Assembly: GCF_003664035.1 (NCBI RefSeq)
Contig: NZ_RCCK01000018.1
Location: forward strand, 1 to 50,212
Length of the DNA: 50,212 bases
Source of the DNA: Pedobacter alluvionis
Lineage (GTDB): Bacteria > Bacteroidota > Bacteroidia > Sphingobacteriales > Sphingobacteriaceae
Direction: 5' to 3'
Positions 26,585-36,050 of this stretch are shown here, piece after piece (the stretch's first letter is position 1; each line of letters begins with the position of its first letter). A program made the position numbers and the translations under genes. The notes beneath the pieces were generated by a model. It saw only the letters and a list, made by a program, of their open reading frames with translations. It was not told the origin of the DNA and made no database searches.

Positions 26585-27625
26585 TTACCGTATAAGGTTT
26601 GTGAAAATTCCCTGCGGATCGAGTTGATGTTTTACCTTTTTGAAACCTGATACGACATCGCTACCAAAGTATCCTGTATAATCAAAATCTTCAAATGTAA
26701 ACTCAGTCTGCACATAGCGGCGGAAATATGGTTTTTCAATAATAAATTCGGCAAAATCAGCTTCGAGCAAACGCAACAGCCCGATATCAAAACCTTTGTC
26801 ATGCCATGGCTCTCCCCATATCCCGAGCGCCACCAGGCTTTCTTGCCGCGGGTAAATAAGCGGCGGATTAAACTTTTTGAAAGCGATATCATACCTGTAT
26901 AAGGGCAAATTTACCCACGTACGTTTGTGTACATGGCTGATCGTTTTCAATCCCCGAATGGCTTCTTCTGCATGCTCAGGCGTGGTGAACAGGTTATACC
27001 AGGCCAGTTTATTCCAGTGATGATCGTTTGAGGATATTTCACCAGTAATGTTCTGCGGATATTTTTCAATGCCTTTGATTGGCCTTATCTTCAGGCATAC
27101 TTCATAAATGTAACCCAATTGGCCCATTGAGCCAAAAAGCCATTCAAATACACCATCACCAAAAGCGCTGCGTACAGCCTCTCCACAACCGTTAACCAGT
27201 ATTACGTGCTCGACTGTTTCCCAAAAACCTCCGTAACGCTGACTTGTAGCGCCAATACCGCCTGCTGACAGATAGCCGCCCACTGTAGAAGCCGGTGCTG
27301 TACCATCGTTGTAAACCAATAGCTCATAACCATATTTCCTGAGTGTTAGGTTTACGTTCCATATCGCTGCACCGGCTCCTACCGTAATAGTGCCTGGTTT
27401 TTCAAAACGAAAATGCCTGATAGAAGTGGTCAGTAACAGTAACTCGCCATCCTTGGGTAAAGACGAACTGTTCATAGAATGCCCATTGCCGCGAATGCGA
27501 AGCGGTCGTTTTTGACGATATGCCTCTGCTATCACCCGGGTAATGTCCTCTAAAGTTTGAGCATTCGTTGTGCCATAATTCACAGAACTTTGATGATGAT
27601 CGCTGTAATCGGTTAGTTTTTGCAT
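26585..27625 (-). CDS. FAD-binding (PCMH-type) oxidoreductase
   Basis: The 346-residue flavoprotein of the VAO/PCMH family has the FAD-binding core PLRIRGNGHSMNSSSLP (the His in GHS is the usual covalent FAD site), ITVGAGAAIWNVNLTLRKYG, and ASTVGGYLSAGGIGATSQRY. The C-terminal part resembles aldonolactone/sugar-lactone oxidases or cytokinin-dehydrogenase-like oxidases, ending with FKKVKHQLDPQGIF. The substrate cannot be told. It converges on the lanthipeptide operon with only ~60 bases between the stops. It may be a biosynthetic tailoring oxidase on its own promoter or an unrelated metabolic gene. Confidence 0.88.
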   Translation of the reverse strand: MQKLTDYSDHHQSSVNYGTTNAQTLEDITRVIAEAYRQKRPLRIRGNGHSMNSSSLPKDGELLLLTTSIRHFRFEKPGTITVGAGAAIWNVNLTLRKYGYELLVYNDGTAPASTVGGYLSAGGIGATSQRYGGFWETVEHVILVNGCGEAVRSAFGDGVFEWLFGSMGQLGYIYEVCLKIRPIKGIEKYPQNITGEISSNDHHWNKLAWYNLFTTPEHAEEAIRGLKTISHVHKRTWVNLPLYRYDIAFKKFNPPLIYPRQESLVALGIWGEPWHDKGFDIGLLRLLEADFAEFIIEKPYFRRYVQTEFTFEDFDYTGYFGSDVVSGFKKVKHQLDPQGIFTNLIR

Positions 27626-27735
27626 GATAAGGGAAAATTTTAATCAGATGTACGAAAATATTGTCGACTTAAAATATAGAGCGGCTAAGGTTGGCTTTTA
27701 TTTAGTCGGTCTCATCGAAAAATAATTAAAGGTTA

Positions 27736-27964
27736 TCATAGAAATAAACCTCTGAATGTTCTTTTGACCAGTTCATAAAGTAGTAGCGCGTTTTCTTTGC
27801 TTACACCAAATTGAATAATGATGCTTACAATGGTGCCTATATCCTGTACCTATGAACTGAAATTGATCTCCTGTAGAAGATTTAGAAAATTGAGTTGGCG
27901 AAAAATGCTTTGAACTGATGATCAGGTCAAAAAGCTCATTCAATTGAGAGGGCAGTAGTTGCAT
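27736..27964 (-). pseudogene. Frameshifted small gene or remnant
   Basis: An ATG at 27964 opens a frame reading MQLLPSQLNELFDLIISSKH and on to FQFIGTGY, then loses coding character. In a second frame from about 27845 a natural-looking continuation reads GTIVSIIIQFGVSKENALLL and YELVKRTFRGLFL before a stop at 27736. A one-base shift around 27840-27850 would join them into a ~76-residue protein. No family is recognised. It lies in the decayed hotspot next to a truncated integrase. Confidence 0.4.
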
Positions 27965-28087
27965 GTTAATTCTTTATTTATACCAATATCGTATTTTTAA
28001 TTCAAACATATAAACGATGCGTATAGTGTTATGAGTAAGTTGGGCACAAGTTTTTGGGGATACTTCAAATACTAATTTTATTTCATA

Positions 28088-28285
28088 ATGAAAATTTTTG
28101 TTATTCTTATTGCATTATCATTTGGTTTGACTGCACGATCTCAGCATAGTCTTAACCATATAATAGCTAATGCAAAACCGATTACCTTACCGTTTTCAAC
28201 TAGTAACGAATGGCTGAAGAGATGGTATTTAGACATAAAGTGGACAAACCAGAATATATTGACCCCGTCCCGCCAGAAAATTTAA
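28088..28285 (+). pseudogene. 5' stub of a secreted protein gene cut by an integration event
   Basis: The frame starts with a good signal peptide (MKIFVILIALSFGLTARSQ) and a short mature stretch reading HSLNHIIANAKPITLPFST. After about residue 44 the sequence changes character and runs into the tail of the integrase fragment coded on the opposite strand (28229-28477). The gene was probably truncated when an element end landed at roughly 28220-28280. The original function is unknown. Confidence 0.45.
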
Positions 28286-28477
28286 TGTTTTGGCATCTTC
28301 TTTTGTGCCGATCATGTGACCCGCTTTGGTATTCCAAAATTCCGGTTCACATTTTCTACTGGTGGACATTTCCACAGGTTTTCCGTCAACGGTAATCTTT
28401 AGATAAACTGGAACAGCACCTTTAAGATAGTTTTTTGGTTTCTTTAAGTAGAAGAGCAGACTGAAATTAGTTTTCAT
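28229..28477 (-). pseudogene. Truncated tyrosine recombinase (N-terminal arm-binding domain only)
   Basis: From the ATG at 28477 the protein reads MKTNFSLLFYLKKPKNYLKG, closely matching the start of the integrase at 37808 (MRTNFSLLFYLKKQKNYVSG). Similarity continues through GAVPVYLKITVDGKPVEMST to DAKTLN, about 65 residues, then stops. Only the arm-type DNA-binding domain is left and no catalytic residues remain. With the repeat at 28596-28733 just upstream, it is the end of an older element of the same family as the one ending near 38000. Confidence 0.8.
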
Positions 28478-28595
28478 AATCGACTGATTTAAAGTTAACA
28501 AAGTTAGCCTTGCAGTCTAATCGTATTAAGTCGTTCAATTATTTAACTTTATGTAAGTCAATAATTTACGTTGTTCCCAGTGAGTATGCCACTCT

Positions 28596-28733
28596 GTAAA
28601 ACTACTCACCGAATCACTCACTTTTTATATGCGATTTCGTGTATATTTTGGTATAACCCGTAAAAGCAAAAAGACCTGCTAATCGTGCGATTGCAGGGGT
28701 TTACACATTTTGATAGTCTTTGGTGTGATCCCT
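28596..28733. repeat. Att-like repeat R2
   Basis: Contains ACTCACCGAATCACTCAC (28605 on), then from 28661 AAAAGCAAAAAGACCTGCTA, the CCTGC...GCAGG hairpin and TTTTGATAGTCTTTGGTGTG, matching 37991-38060 closely. It breaks off at GATCCC, before the CGCTGGGATT core. Like the copy at 37900-38060 it sits upstream of an integrase N-terminus, so it is the equivalent end of a second, older element. Confidence 0.7.
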
Positions 28734-28816
28734 ATGAGACAAAACTCGAACCATTTATCAGAAGATTTGAAGTTGTTGGCTGGGATAAAGGGTAGAGATG
28801 ATTACTGTGTATTTCG

Positions 28817-29034
28817 GTGAAAACGAAATGGGATAACATCTTAAACGCGGAACGGGCGGCCATTTTTGCCGAAATGCCCACAATAGGAAAAAAAATGTCA
28901 AGCTAAGATTATTGAAAGGCATTAAGCAAAGTACGTATTCAAAAGCCCCAGGAACCTCACACCAAAATATTTCACGGATGGAGCAAAGTGATAACATAGA
29001 TGATGAGAAACTAAGTGATGGAGCTTTTGATTAA
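28817..29034 (+). pseudogene. Degraded XRE-type helix-turn-helix regulator
   Basis: From a GTG at 28817 one frame reads MKTKWDNILNAERAAIFAEM and PTIGKK, then enters a run of eight A (28888-28895). A second frame after the run reads KLRLLKGIKQSTYSKAPG and TSHQNISRMEQSDNIDDEKL before a stop at 29034. Adding one A restores a continuous XRE-type helix-turn-helix (the R-x-x-K-G-I-K-Q ... QQNISRMEQ signature). The C-terminal part of a usual XRE protein is missing. It may once have been an antitoxin or element regulator. Confidence 0.6.
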
Positions 29035-29166
29035 AACATAGTACTACAGATACCTGATGAAACTCTTTCACTATTTCTTTTTTAGTCATCAAGCGCTGTA
29101 TCTCGTAAAACTACTGCAATAGATGCTACAGGAGCACGTACAGCAGCCACTGCTAATCGTGGAAAA

Positions 29167-29853
29167 ATGGATGGTATTATTGCGCCAGGGCGACATAGTT
29201 CGCACGCTACCAGAAATGAGACAGAGGCAGGTACACTGTTGACAAGGGCAGAAAACGTGCCTATTTGGGCGGGACAATCATTTACAGCAATGCGGATGAT
29301 TAATCTTGCGGAATGGGTAGGAGGCAGTACAGCCGAAAAAACGGCCTTGGCCTGGGCTATTTTTGCATTTTGGAGGAAGGATTATGACCATACCAGTGAA
29401 TATGCCTACCATACCCTACATGAGGTAATGGATATAGCCCATAACTTTGGCGTACAATATAATATTCGAAATCGTGGTGCAGGGTTAACAGCTCATAGAT
29501 TATCATTAGCTGCAACCGGACAAACACCCACGCAGGAAGCGGATAAATTAAAAGATTACATAGATCAACTCAGAGATTATTACAACACCCGACATGGGGT
29601 ATATACAAATAATATTAAAGGATGGTTTTCTGGTATTTACGACCCTCTAACACCGGATGAAAATCAATTAGATAGCACCGTTAGTGCATTAGTCCGGGCT
29701 GATGTTACCACATTTAATACACATATTAACCAAGCTAAGGCAGGAGTAAATGCTGATGTCAATTTAGACCAGGCAGCAGGTCTTGCAAATGATATTAAAA
29801 ATGGAATTTTACGCCTCAACACCTTACTTACGGCTAAAAATGTACCTGCCTAA
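29167..29853 (+). CDS. Hypothetical protein, possibly 5'-truncated (228 aa)
   Basis: Unrecognised. The frame is open from 29086, and the 27 codons before the first ATG (a Thr/Ala-rich stretch reading TTAIDATGARTAATANRGK) look as natural as the rest, so the annotated Met may not be the true start and the gene may have lost its 5' end. The middle has conserved-looking segments: VPIWAGQSFTAMRMINLAEW, AWAIFAFWRKDYD and YHTLHEVMDIAHNFGV. It has no signal peptide, membrane span or catalytic motif I can name. It lies between two att-like repeats and so is cargo of, or was cut by, an element. Confidence 0.5.
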   Translation: MDGIIAPGRHSSHATRNETEAGTLLTRAENVPIWAGQSFTAMRMINLAEWVGGSTAEKTALAWAIFAFWRKDYDHTSEYAYHTLHEVMDIAHNFGVQYNIRNRGAGLTAHRLSLAATGQTPTQEADKLKDYIDQLRDYYNTRHGVYTNNIKGWFSGIYDPLTPDENQLDSTVSALVRADVTTFNTHINQAKAGVNADVNLDQAAGLANDIKNGILRLNTLLTAKNVPA

Positions 29854-29919
29854 TTACTAGATTTTCTGGTATCAGTGAGTAGGGTAAATTGTGTTTTACA
29901 TTACCATTAGCATAAATGC

Positions 29920-30070
29920 AAAAAGCCCAACAAATGTGAGGCTTTTCGTGATCCCGCTGGGATGTGAACTTGGTTCAATTTTCAGCGTTTAAGGTCTATC
30001 TGGAAGGTTTTTAGAAAGCGACTCACCGAATCACTCACCTTTTTGTTTGTATTTTTTAGTTGCAATTGCT
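29920..30070. repeat. Att-like repeat R3, left border of the 4.4-kb nuclease/helicase module
   Basis: A hairpin (AAAAGCC...GGCTTTT) is followed by GTGATCCCGCTGGGATGTGA, then ~110 bases (29960-30070) that recur at 34351-34463 with about 90% identity. The recurring part contains GCGACTCACCGAATCACTCA and ends TTTTTTAGTTGCAATTGCT. The core is the reverse complement of a tRNA 3' end. Confidence 0.8.
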
Positions 30071-30317
30071 GTGATACGAATATAACTAAAATAGGAGAGT
30101 TACGCCAATAAAATCGAATAGTATTTTTATTTCAAATCTACTACCTTTGTCTAGATGAAATTGTAATAGGGTGTATATAATGCTGGTTCAATGCTACCAC
30201 ATCAAAACCTTCTCGATTTTAATGCCTGTCGTTTCTGTAGAGCTTCTTGAAACCATGAGCGAACAACGCTATACAAATTTAAAACGCTGCGGCATAACGG
30301 AAGTTAATATATTTATA

Positions 30318-31328
30318 ATGGAAACCATACATACGGCATATAGTAGCTTAATAGCAACCATTTCTACTACCTATACCAATGGCAAGGTAGTAGCGTTAAG
30401 GGCTGTAAATAACCAGTTGTTAACTACTTATTGGCAAATAGGGCAACACATAGTAGAGTTTGAGCAAGGTGGTAAAGCTAAGGCCACCTACGGCAAGGCC
30501 TTATTAGAAAATTTATCAAAAGATCTTAATAAGCTACATGGAAAAGGTTTTAGTCGTAGCAACCTTAATTATATGCGGTTGGTTTATGTGTGCTTTCCAA
30601 TTTGTGAGGAGCTTCCTCACAAATTGACTTGGACACACCTTTGCGAACTAGTAAAAATAAACGACCCATTAGAACGTAGTTTTTACCAGCAACAAGCCAT
30701 ATTAGAGAACTGGAGTACAACCGAGTTGATTCGTCAAAAAAACAGCTCATTATACCTTCGTTTGGCATCATCAAAAGATAAAGAAGGCATTTTAAAACTA
30801 GCACATCAAGGACAAATAGTAGCACAGCCAACTGATATCTTAAAAGACATTTATGTATTTGAATTTCTTAAAATAGCCGAGCCTTACCACTTATCTGAAA
30901 CTGATTTAGAGCAACGATTAATTACTCATCTGCAAAGTTTTTTATTAGAACTAGGCAAAGGCTTTGCATTTATTGGTAGACAATATCGGATTACACTAGG
31001 CAACCGAAACCACTATGTAGACTTGGTTTTTTATCACCGTATATTAAAATGCTTTGTCCTGATAGACTTAAAAAGAGAAGAAGCCAATTACCAGGATGTA
31101 GGGCAAATGAATATGTATTTGGGTTATTTTGAAAATGAAGAAAATACAGAAAGTGATAACCCGCCTATAGGAATTGTTTTAGCAAAAGAAAAAGACGAAT
31201 TGGTAATACAATATGCTATGCATAATGTGTCTTCACAATTATTTGTACAAAAATACCAGTTGTATTTACCCAACAAAGAAGAATTAAGAAAGGTAATCGA
31301 AGACCAGTTAAATAGAGAAACTGAATAA
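30318..31328 (+). CDS. PDDEXK nuclease domain protein, YhcG/DUF1016 type
   Basis: The open frame starts earlier (30171), but the ATG at 30318 gives METIHTAYSSLIATISTTY, the normal start of this family (336 residues). The N-terminal half is the DUF1016 helical domain (AVNNQLLTTYWQIGQHIVEF, GFSRSNLNYMRL). The C-terminal half is the YhcG PDDEXK nuclease: GFAFIGRQYRITLGN, VDLVFYHRILKCFVLIDLK with the D...DLK catalytic set, and GQMNMYLGYF. Family members are widespread in mobile and defence-rich regions and often accompany restriction systems. The stop is 18 bases before the TTG start of the primase-helicase, in the same frame, and both lie inside one repeat-bounded module, so they may act together. 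Confidence 0.88.
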   Translation: METIHTAYSSLIATISTTYTNGKVVALRAVNNQLLTTYWQIGQHIVEFEQGGKAKATYGKALLENLSKDLNKLHGKGFSRSNLNYMRLVYVCFPICEELPHKLTWTHLCELVKINDPLERSFYQQQAILENWSTTELIRQKNSSLYLRLASSKDKEGILKLAHQGQIVAQPTDILKDIYVFEFLKIAEPYHLSETDLEQRLITHLQSFLLELGKGFAFIGRQYRITLGNRNHYVDLVFYHRILKCFVLIDLKREEANYQDVGQMNMYLGYFENEENTESDNPPIGIVLAKEKDELVIQYAMHNVSSQLFVQKYQLYLPNKEELRKVIEDQLNRETE

Positions 31329-31346
31329 AAAAACACTTTTAAAAGA

Positions 31347-34300
31347 TTGAGTCACTCGTCACAAGAAGCCAGAATATTATTATACCAATCTCTATTTCGA
31401 GGTCGTGAAGATATTTTTGCCATTCATTGGACAAAGGGAGCCAAAAGTGGCTATATGCCTGCAAAGTTATATGATCCTTATTTCAATAGAACTTATAAAA
31501 AACCTTCTGGTTCTCCAAGTTCAGAACCTGTAACTTATCTTCCACTAACGAATGATCAAGTCCAGAGACACCTTGAAGGAAGGCAGCTGATTGGTTTATA
31601 TCCACTATTACAGGATAATAGTTCTTGGCTAATTGCAGCAGATTTTGATAAGAATAGCTGGTTGGACGATTGCAGAAGTTTCATCAAATTATGTGCCGAC
31701 TACAAAATTCCATCTTATTTGGAGCGCTCTCGTTCTGGAAATGGCGGTCATGTTTGGATTTTTTTTGATAGGGCTTATACCGCTTTTAAGAGTCGAAGTA
31801 TTGTCCTTGCGCTCCTTGAAAAATCAGGTGTGGTTTCGGCCTTCGATAAAAATTCAAGCTTCGACAGATTGTTTCCAAATCAGGATAGGCTTTCGGGGAA
31901 GGGATTTGGAAATCTGATCGCCATGCCCTTTCATAAAACAGCAATGGAAGCTTGAAACAGTTGTTTTATTGATAAGGACACTACTTTGGCGTACGTAGAC
32001 CAGTGGCAGTTTCTCGAAAGTATTAAGCGGATCTCTACCATCCAACTGGATAAAATATTTTTTTCATTAACCAATTCAAAAGTAGAAGAAGCCACCGCAT
32101 CTGGAACGCTTAATATCTCCCTTTCAAATGCAATCGAAATAAAGAGCAACGAGATAAGTCCCGCATTAACCCATTTTCTAAAAGAGGAGCTCAACTTCTT
32201 CAATACGGATTTCATCATTAAAAAGAACAGTGGACGAAGTACGTTTGGTACCAAGAGATATTTCAGGTTCATTGAGGAAGTAAACGGACGTGCCAATATC
32301 CCTAAAGGTTTTATCAGGAAGTTGGTTACACATTGTATTCAGCATAATATCCCGTATCAGCTAAACGACAATCGTAAATTACTGCCCGCAATAGGATTTT
32401 CTTTTAATGCCTCCCTGAAAGACTATCAACTTCCAGCAGTAGAAGCTGCTGCTAAAAAGGGTATTGGCGTAATCGTTGCACCGCCTGGTTCTGGTAAAAC
32501 TGTGGTGGCACTAAAAATTATTGCGGATAAACGGCAGCCAGCTTTGATAGTTGTTCATCGTAAACAATTGGCCGATCAATGGGCTGAAAGGATAGAAGCA
32601 TTTCTAGGGATCCCCAAACAGGATATTGGTAAGATAGGGCAGGGAAAAGCGACAATTGGAAAACAGGTTACGATTGCCATGGTACAAAGTCTTGCGAAAG
32701 AACTGCAAAAACCTGATGCAGTAAAGTTGGTTCGAGCTTTTGGAACCATCATCGTTGATGAATGCCATCATATTGCATCCGAAACCTTTAAGGATGCCAT
32801 CTCGCGTTTCTATTCTTATTATCTATATGGGCTAACTGCAACGCCTTTCAGAAAGAATAGTGATGACAGACTGATTTTTATCCATCTGGGCGAAATAATT
32901 TCCGAACTGAAATCTGCTGATTTAGGGATTTCAAAACAGCCAGAAATCATCATTAGGAACACAGGACTTGATGTGCCATACAATCCCAAAACAGATCGTT
33001 TTGAAACGTTGTCCAATATACTGATCCATGATGCTGACAGAAATAAGCTGATATTAAAAGATTTGGCATTTCAGATGGGTGCAGGAAAAAGAAGTGTGAT
33101 ACTCACAGAGAGAAAAGAGCATATCGAAACATTGCAACAACATCTAAAACAATCTTACGAAACGGTAACTCTAAGCGGTGATGATTCTGAAACCAGTCGT
33201 AATGCCAAATGGAAAACGCTAAAGGAAGGAAATTATCAGATATTGATTACTACTGGGCAATATTTTGGTGAGGGTTCCGATCTTCATAGTGCCCAATGTC
33301 TGTTTCTGGTCTATCCATTCTCTTTTGAAGGCAAACTGATCCAGTATATCGGTCGGGTACAGCGTTCTGAGTTAACCCCCATCATTTATGATTACCGTGA
33401 TATCAAGATCGACTATCTGAATGCCATGTTTTTGAAACGAAATGTCTATTACAAAAAGTTGGTCAAACACCGAACATTATTTGACGACCCGATTGAAGAG
33501 GATGAGCCAGTAGAACAAACAAATAACGTAAAAAGCATTTTAGCTGATCAGGTGATAGAACGGAAGATTAAAATAACTATCGAATCGCTTGATTTTCTAT
33601 ACGGTAGCATTGGTTTTCGTATCCCTATCAGTGAAGTTGGACATGAAGTATCATTCGATATAGAAAACATCCACATCCGCCCCGAATTTGAAGTATTGAA
33701 GCCATATTTTGAAAAGTTTCTAAAAACGAAATCGATAGAGGCAGCTATCTGTATCATCATCGAAAATGGAGGTATTGTGGCCAAATCCGCAACCTCTCAA
33801 GACCTACAGCAATTAAACAGAGAAGTTGTAGATAGTGTTCGGTTCCGCTTTGCCGAAAGGAATATTTTAATGAAATCAAACCTGTTAGGCAAGGTCAATA
33901 AAATATCCCAATTAAATACCAGTGATCCCAATACGTTATACGATTCTGGAGAAGAATTACTTCAAGATGTCCTGTCCAAAGGTAATTATAGGCATAAGCT
34001 GCATCTGCAATATCTCGCTGAACAGCATTGTGGCAATATCTTAAAACTGAGATTTGTCATTAGTCCATTCGCATTTGTTTTTCTTATCGGGGGAATCGAA
34101 CAATATCATATCATTATGGAAACCTTGGATACAGACGAGGCAACCTATATCTGGCAAATTCCGAAAGATATTGGAGCGCTTAAAGCCTCACTCCTTGAGA
34201 TTGATAATGATCTTCTGAAAATACGTAACGAAGGGCGTGCAGCATTTTTAGAATCAGCCCCTGTTAATTTTAGCCGTGTATTACATGATTATACTGAGGA

Positions 34301-34352
34301 ACTGAAAGGTTTTATTGTATGGAAGGATGATTTAGAACAGTGCTTGGTGTAG
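31347..34352 (+). pseudogene. TOTE-type primase-helicase fusion interrupted by one in-frame TGA
   Basis: A single 1002-codon frame from a TTG start is broken only by TGA at 31953-31955 (codon 203). Before it lies an archaeo-eukaryotic primase domain: LIAADFDKNSW (DxD), SGNGGHVWIFF (the His motif) and the LSGKGFGNLIAMPFH region. After it, in the same frame, the text continues NSCFIDKDTTLAYVDQWQFL, as family members do with Gly at the stop position, so GGA to TGA explains it. Next is an SF2 helicase: VIVAPPGSGKTVVALKII (Walker A), IIVDECHHI (DEAH-like) and GLTATPFRK, then a helicase C domain and a ~300-residue tail. The domain pair is that of TOTE conflict systems. The stop at 34350 overlaps repeat R4. 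Confidence 0.85.
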
Positions 34353-34463
34353 GATGTGAACTTTATTCAGTTTTTCAGCGTTTAAAGGCTATTTGGAAGG
34401 TTTTTAAAAAGCGACTCACCGAATCACTCACCTTTTTGTCTGTATTTTTTAGTTGCAATTGCT
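34351..34463. repeat. Repeat R4, right border of the 4.4-kb module
   Basis: Direct repeat of 29960-30070 (about 90% identical), starting AGGATGTGAACTTTATTCAG and ending TTAGTTGCAATTGCT. It lacks the GATCCCGCTG core, and its first bases overlap the TAG stop of the helicase gene. Confidence 0.85.
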
Positions 34464-34712
34464 ATTATATAAATATACATTTAGCACCTTTTAATGGTAA
34501 TATAGAATAGTTTATTATAAATGGCAATTTCAGGAGAACACAACAGGCAATAAACTTGATATTTCTTGTTGGTTTATTGCAGGAAATTTGAATGCAAAAC
34601 AATACTTTTAAATGGCTTAAAGAACAAAAAAATTTATCACGCCAGAGAAGGACAAATTGCAAAAAATCTTACCTTTAATACCTTTACGTACAATCAAGTC
34701 AAAATTTACATC

Positions 34713-35162
34713 ATGAACATAAAGTATGCGCATACCAACATTATAACAAAGGATTGGAAGGAACTTGCACGTTTCTATGAAATCGTGTTTAATTGCATAG
34801 CGGTTCCACCTATACGAAACTATCAAGGGGAGTGGCTTGAAAAAGGCACCGGCGTCTTTAACGCGAATTTACAAGGGGTACAATTACGGCTACCTGGCTA
34901 TGGGGATAATGGACCGACATTAGAAATCTATCAGTATTCAGAAATGATTAATGCTGAAAGACACTTAGCTAATCAAAAAGGATTTGGACATATCGCATTT
35001 AAGGTAGAGGATATTGCGGGGGTTTTAGCAATAGCATTAAAGAATGGAGCATCGAAAATTGGAGAGCTAAGCGAACATCATTTTGATAATATCGGTGTAT
35101 TTAGGTTTATTTACATCTCAGACCCGGACGGGAATATAATAGAACTCCTAAACTGGAGTTGA
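34713..35162 (+). CDS. VOC-family (glyoxalase-like) protein
   Basis: The upstream part of the open frame is AT-rich and non-coding in character; the ATG at 34713 gives MNIKYAHTNIITKDWKELAR (149 residues), a standard VOC start. The two beta-alpha-beta-beta-beta modules are visible, with the end signature FIYISDPDGNIIELLNWS and an early metal-site-like His (YAHTNI). These small cytoplasmic proteins bind a metal and act on or sequester small molecules (glyoxalase, dioxygenase or resistance functions). The substrate is unknown. It stands alone on the plus strand next to a repeat. Confidence 0.87.
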   Translation: MNIKYAHTNIITKDWKELARFYEIVFNCIAVPPIRNYQGEWLEKGTGVFNANLQGVQLRLPGYGDNGPTLEIYQYSEMINAERHLANQKGFGHIAFKVEDIAGVLAIALKNGASKIGELSEHHFDNIGVFRFIYISDPDGNIIELLNWS

Positions 35163-35347
35163 TATTAATTTCGCAAACTTAGAAATTTGAAATCGAACGC
35201 TTTTTGGTTAGAAATCTTCAGCCATCTTGCAGCCTAAATATTATAATTATTGGAGAGATTTCGAGCTAAAATTTCAATAGAATGCTTTAAGACTAGGCAT
35301 TTTATTTTAAAACCTGCTATTCATTAATTCCTGAAATGCCTCGTTGC

Positions 35348-36050
35348 TTAGAAATTGGTAAAGTCAGAAGTAGCTACCTGAAGAATATTGAACGAAAGAC
35401 ACTTACGGTATAATTCCCTGCTTTCTAATACACGGGTATATTCACGTACCGCCTTTGAAATACTTTTCTGCACATCCTGCCATTTTAGCTTTGTGTCCAT
35501 AAGTTTTACGGGAACATTAAAGTCGATATCGTTATAGTGCATTAGGGATGACTTTGCTGTGCTGGGATCGACATTTGGATATTTCTGGCAGTAGTAATCC
35601 AATATTTCATCTAATGGCATTTCCATTAACAGGTAATGCATATCGATAAAATCCTTGATCCGTTGTCCGCTATTCACAATTGCATTGATCTTCATGGCCG
35701 ATATATCCTGATTGGACATCATCCTTATTCCTTCAATGGTTTCTATTGGTCTGATAGATGGATACTTGTGCGAGATAAAATCAAAATCAACCTCGCCAAT
35801 GCTACCACTTACATAGTTGCCCTTGTGGCGTTTTACATCTGCACCATAATTGTTCCTTAAGTGTACGTAGAGTCCATCACCATCAAAGTCCGATGAGCTG
35901 AAAAGGTCGATATCTATGGATTCCCTATGGCCGATCCTCAGGGATAATGCGGTACCTCCTACAAGGTAAAAGGAGTTGAGCTGATGGTCTTTGCATCAGT
36001 GTCTGGATTAGATCCAGTGTCCCTGGTGTAACTGTTTCTTTGTGTAACAT
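35348..36050 (-). pseudogene. AbiEii-type nucleotidyltransferase toxin, frameshifted
   Basis: The gene starts at an ATG (36050) inside the antitoxin gene: MLHKETVTPGTLDLIQTLM. One extra base at about 35993 then shifts the frame, and the next frame reads KDHQLNSFYLVGGTALSLRI, then GHRESIDIDLFSSSDFDGDG, and continues to the stop at 35348. GGTALSLR...DIDLFS is the nucleotidyltransferase signature of the AbiEii/DUF1814 toxins of type IV-like toxin-antitoxin systems. Apart from that base the gene is complete at about 233 codons, with the usual SGQRIKDFIDMHYLL segment. Either it is a recent pseudogene or the extra base is a sequencing error. Confidence 0.85.

Noticed and set aside
28240..28282. An insertion-sequence end at the join between the secreted-protein stub and the integrase fragment
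   Set aside because: About 40 bases of unlike sequence are present but no inverted terminal repeat, target duplication or transposase was seen.
31347..31955. Treating the primase part as an independent small gene
   Set aside because: The downstream frame continues in register with sequence expected directly after the primase domain, and no separate start is apparent, so one interrupted gene is the better reading.
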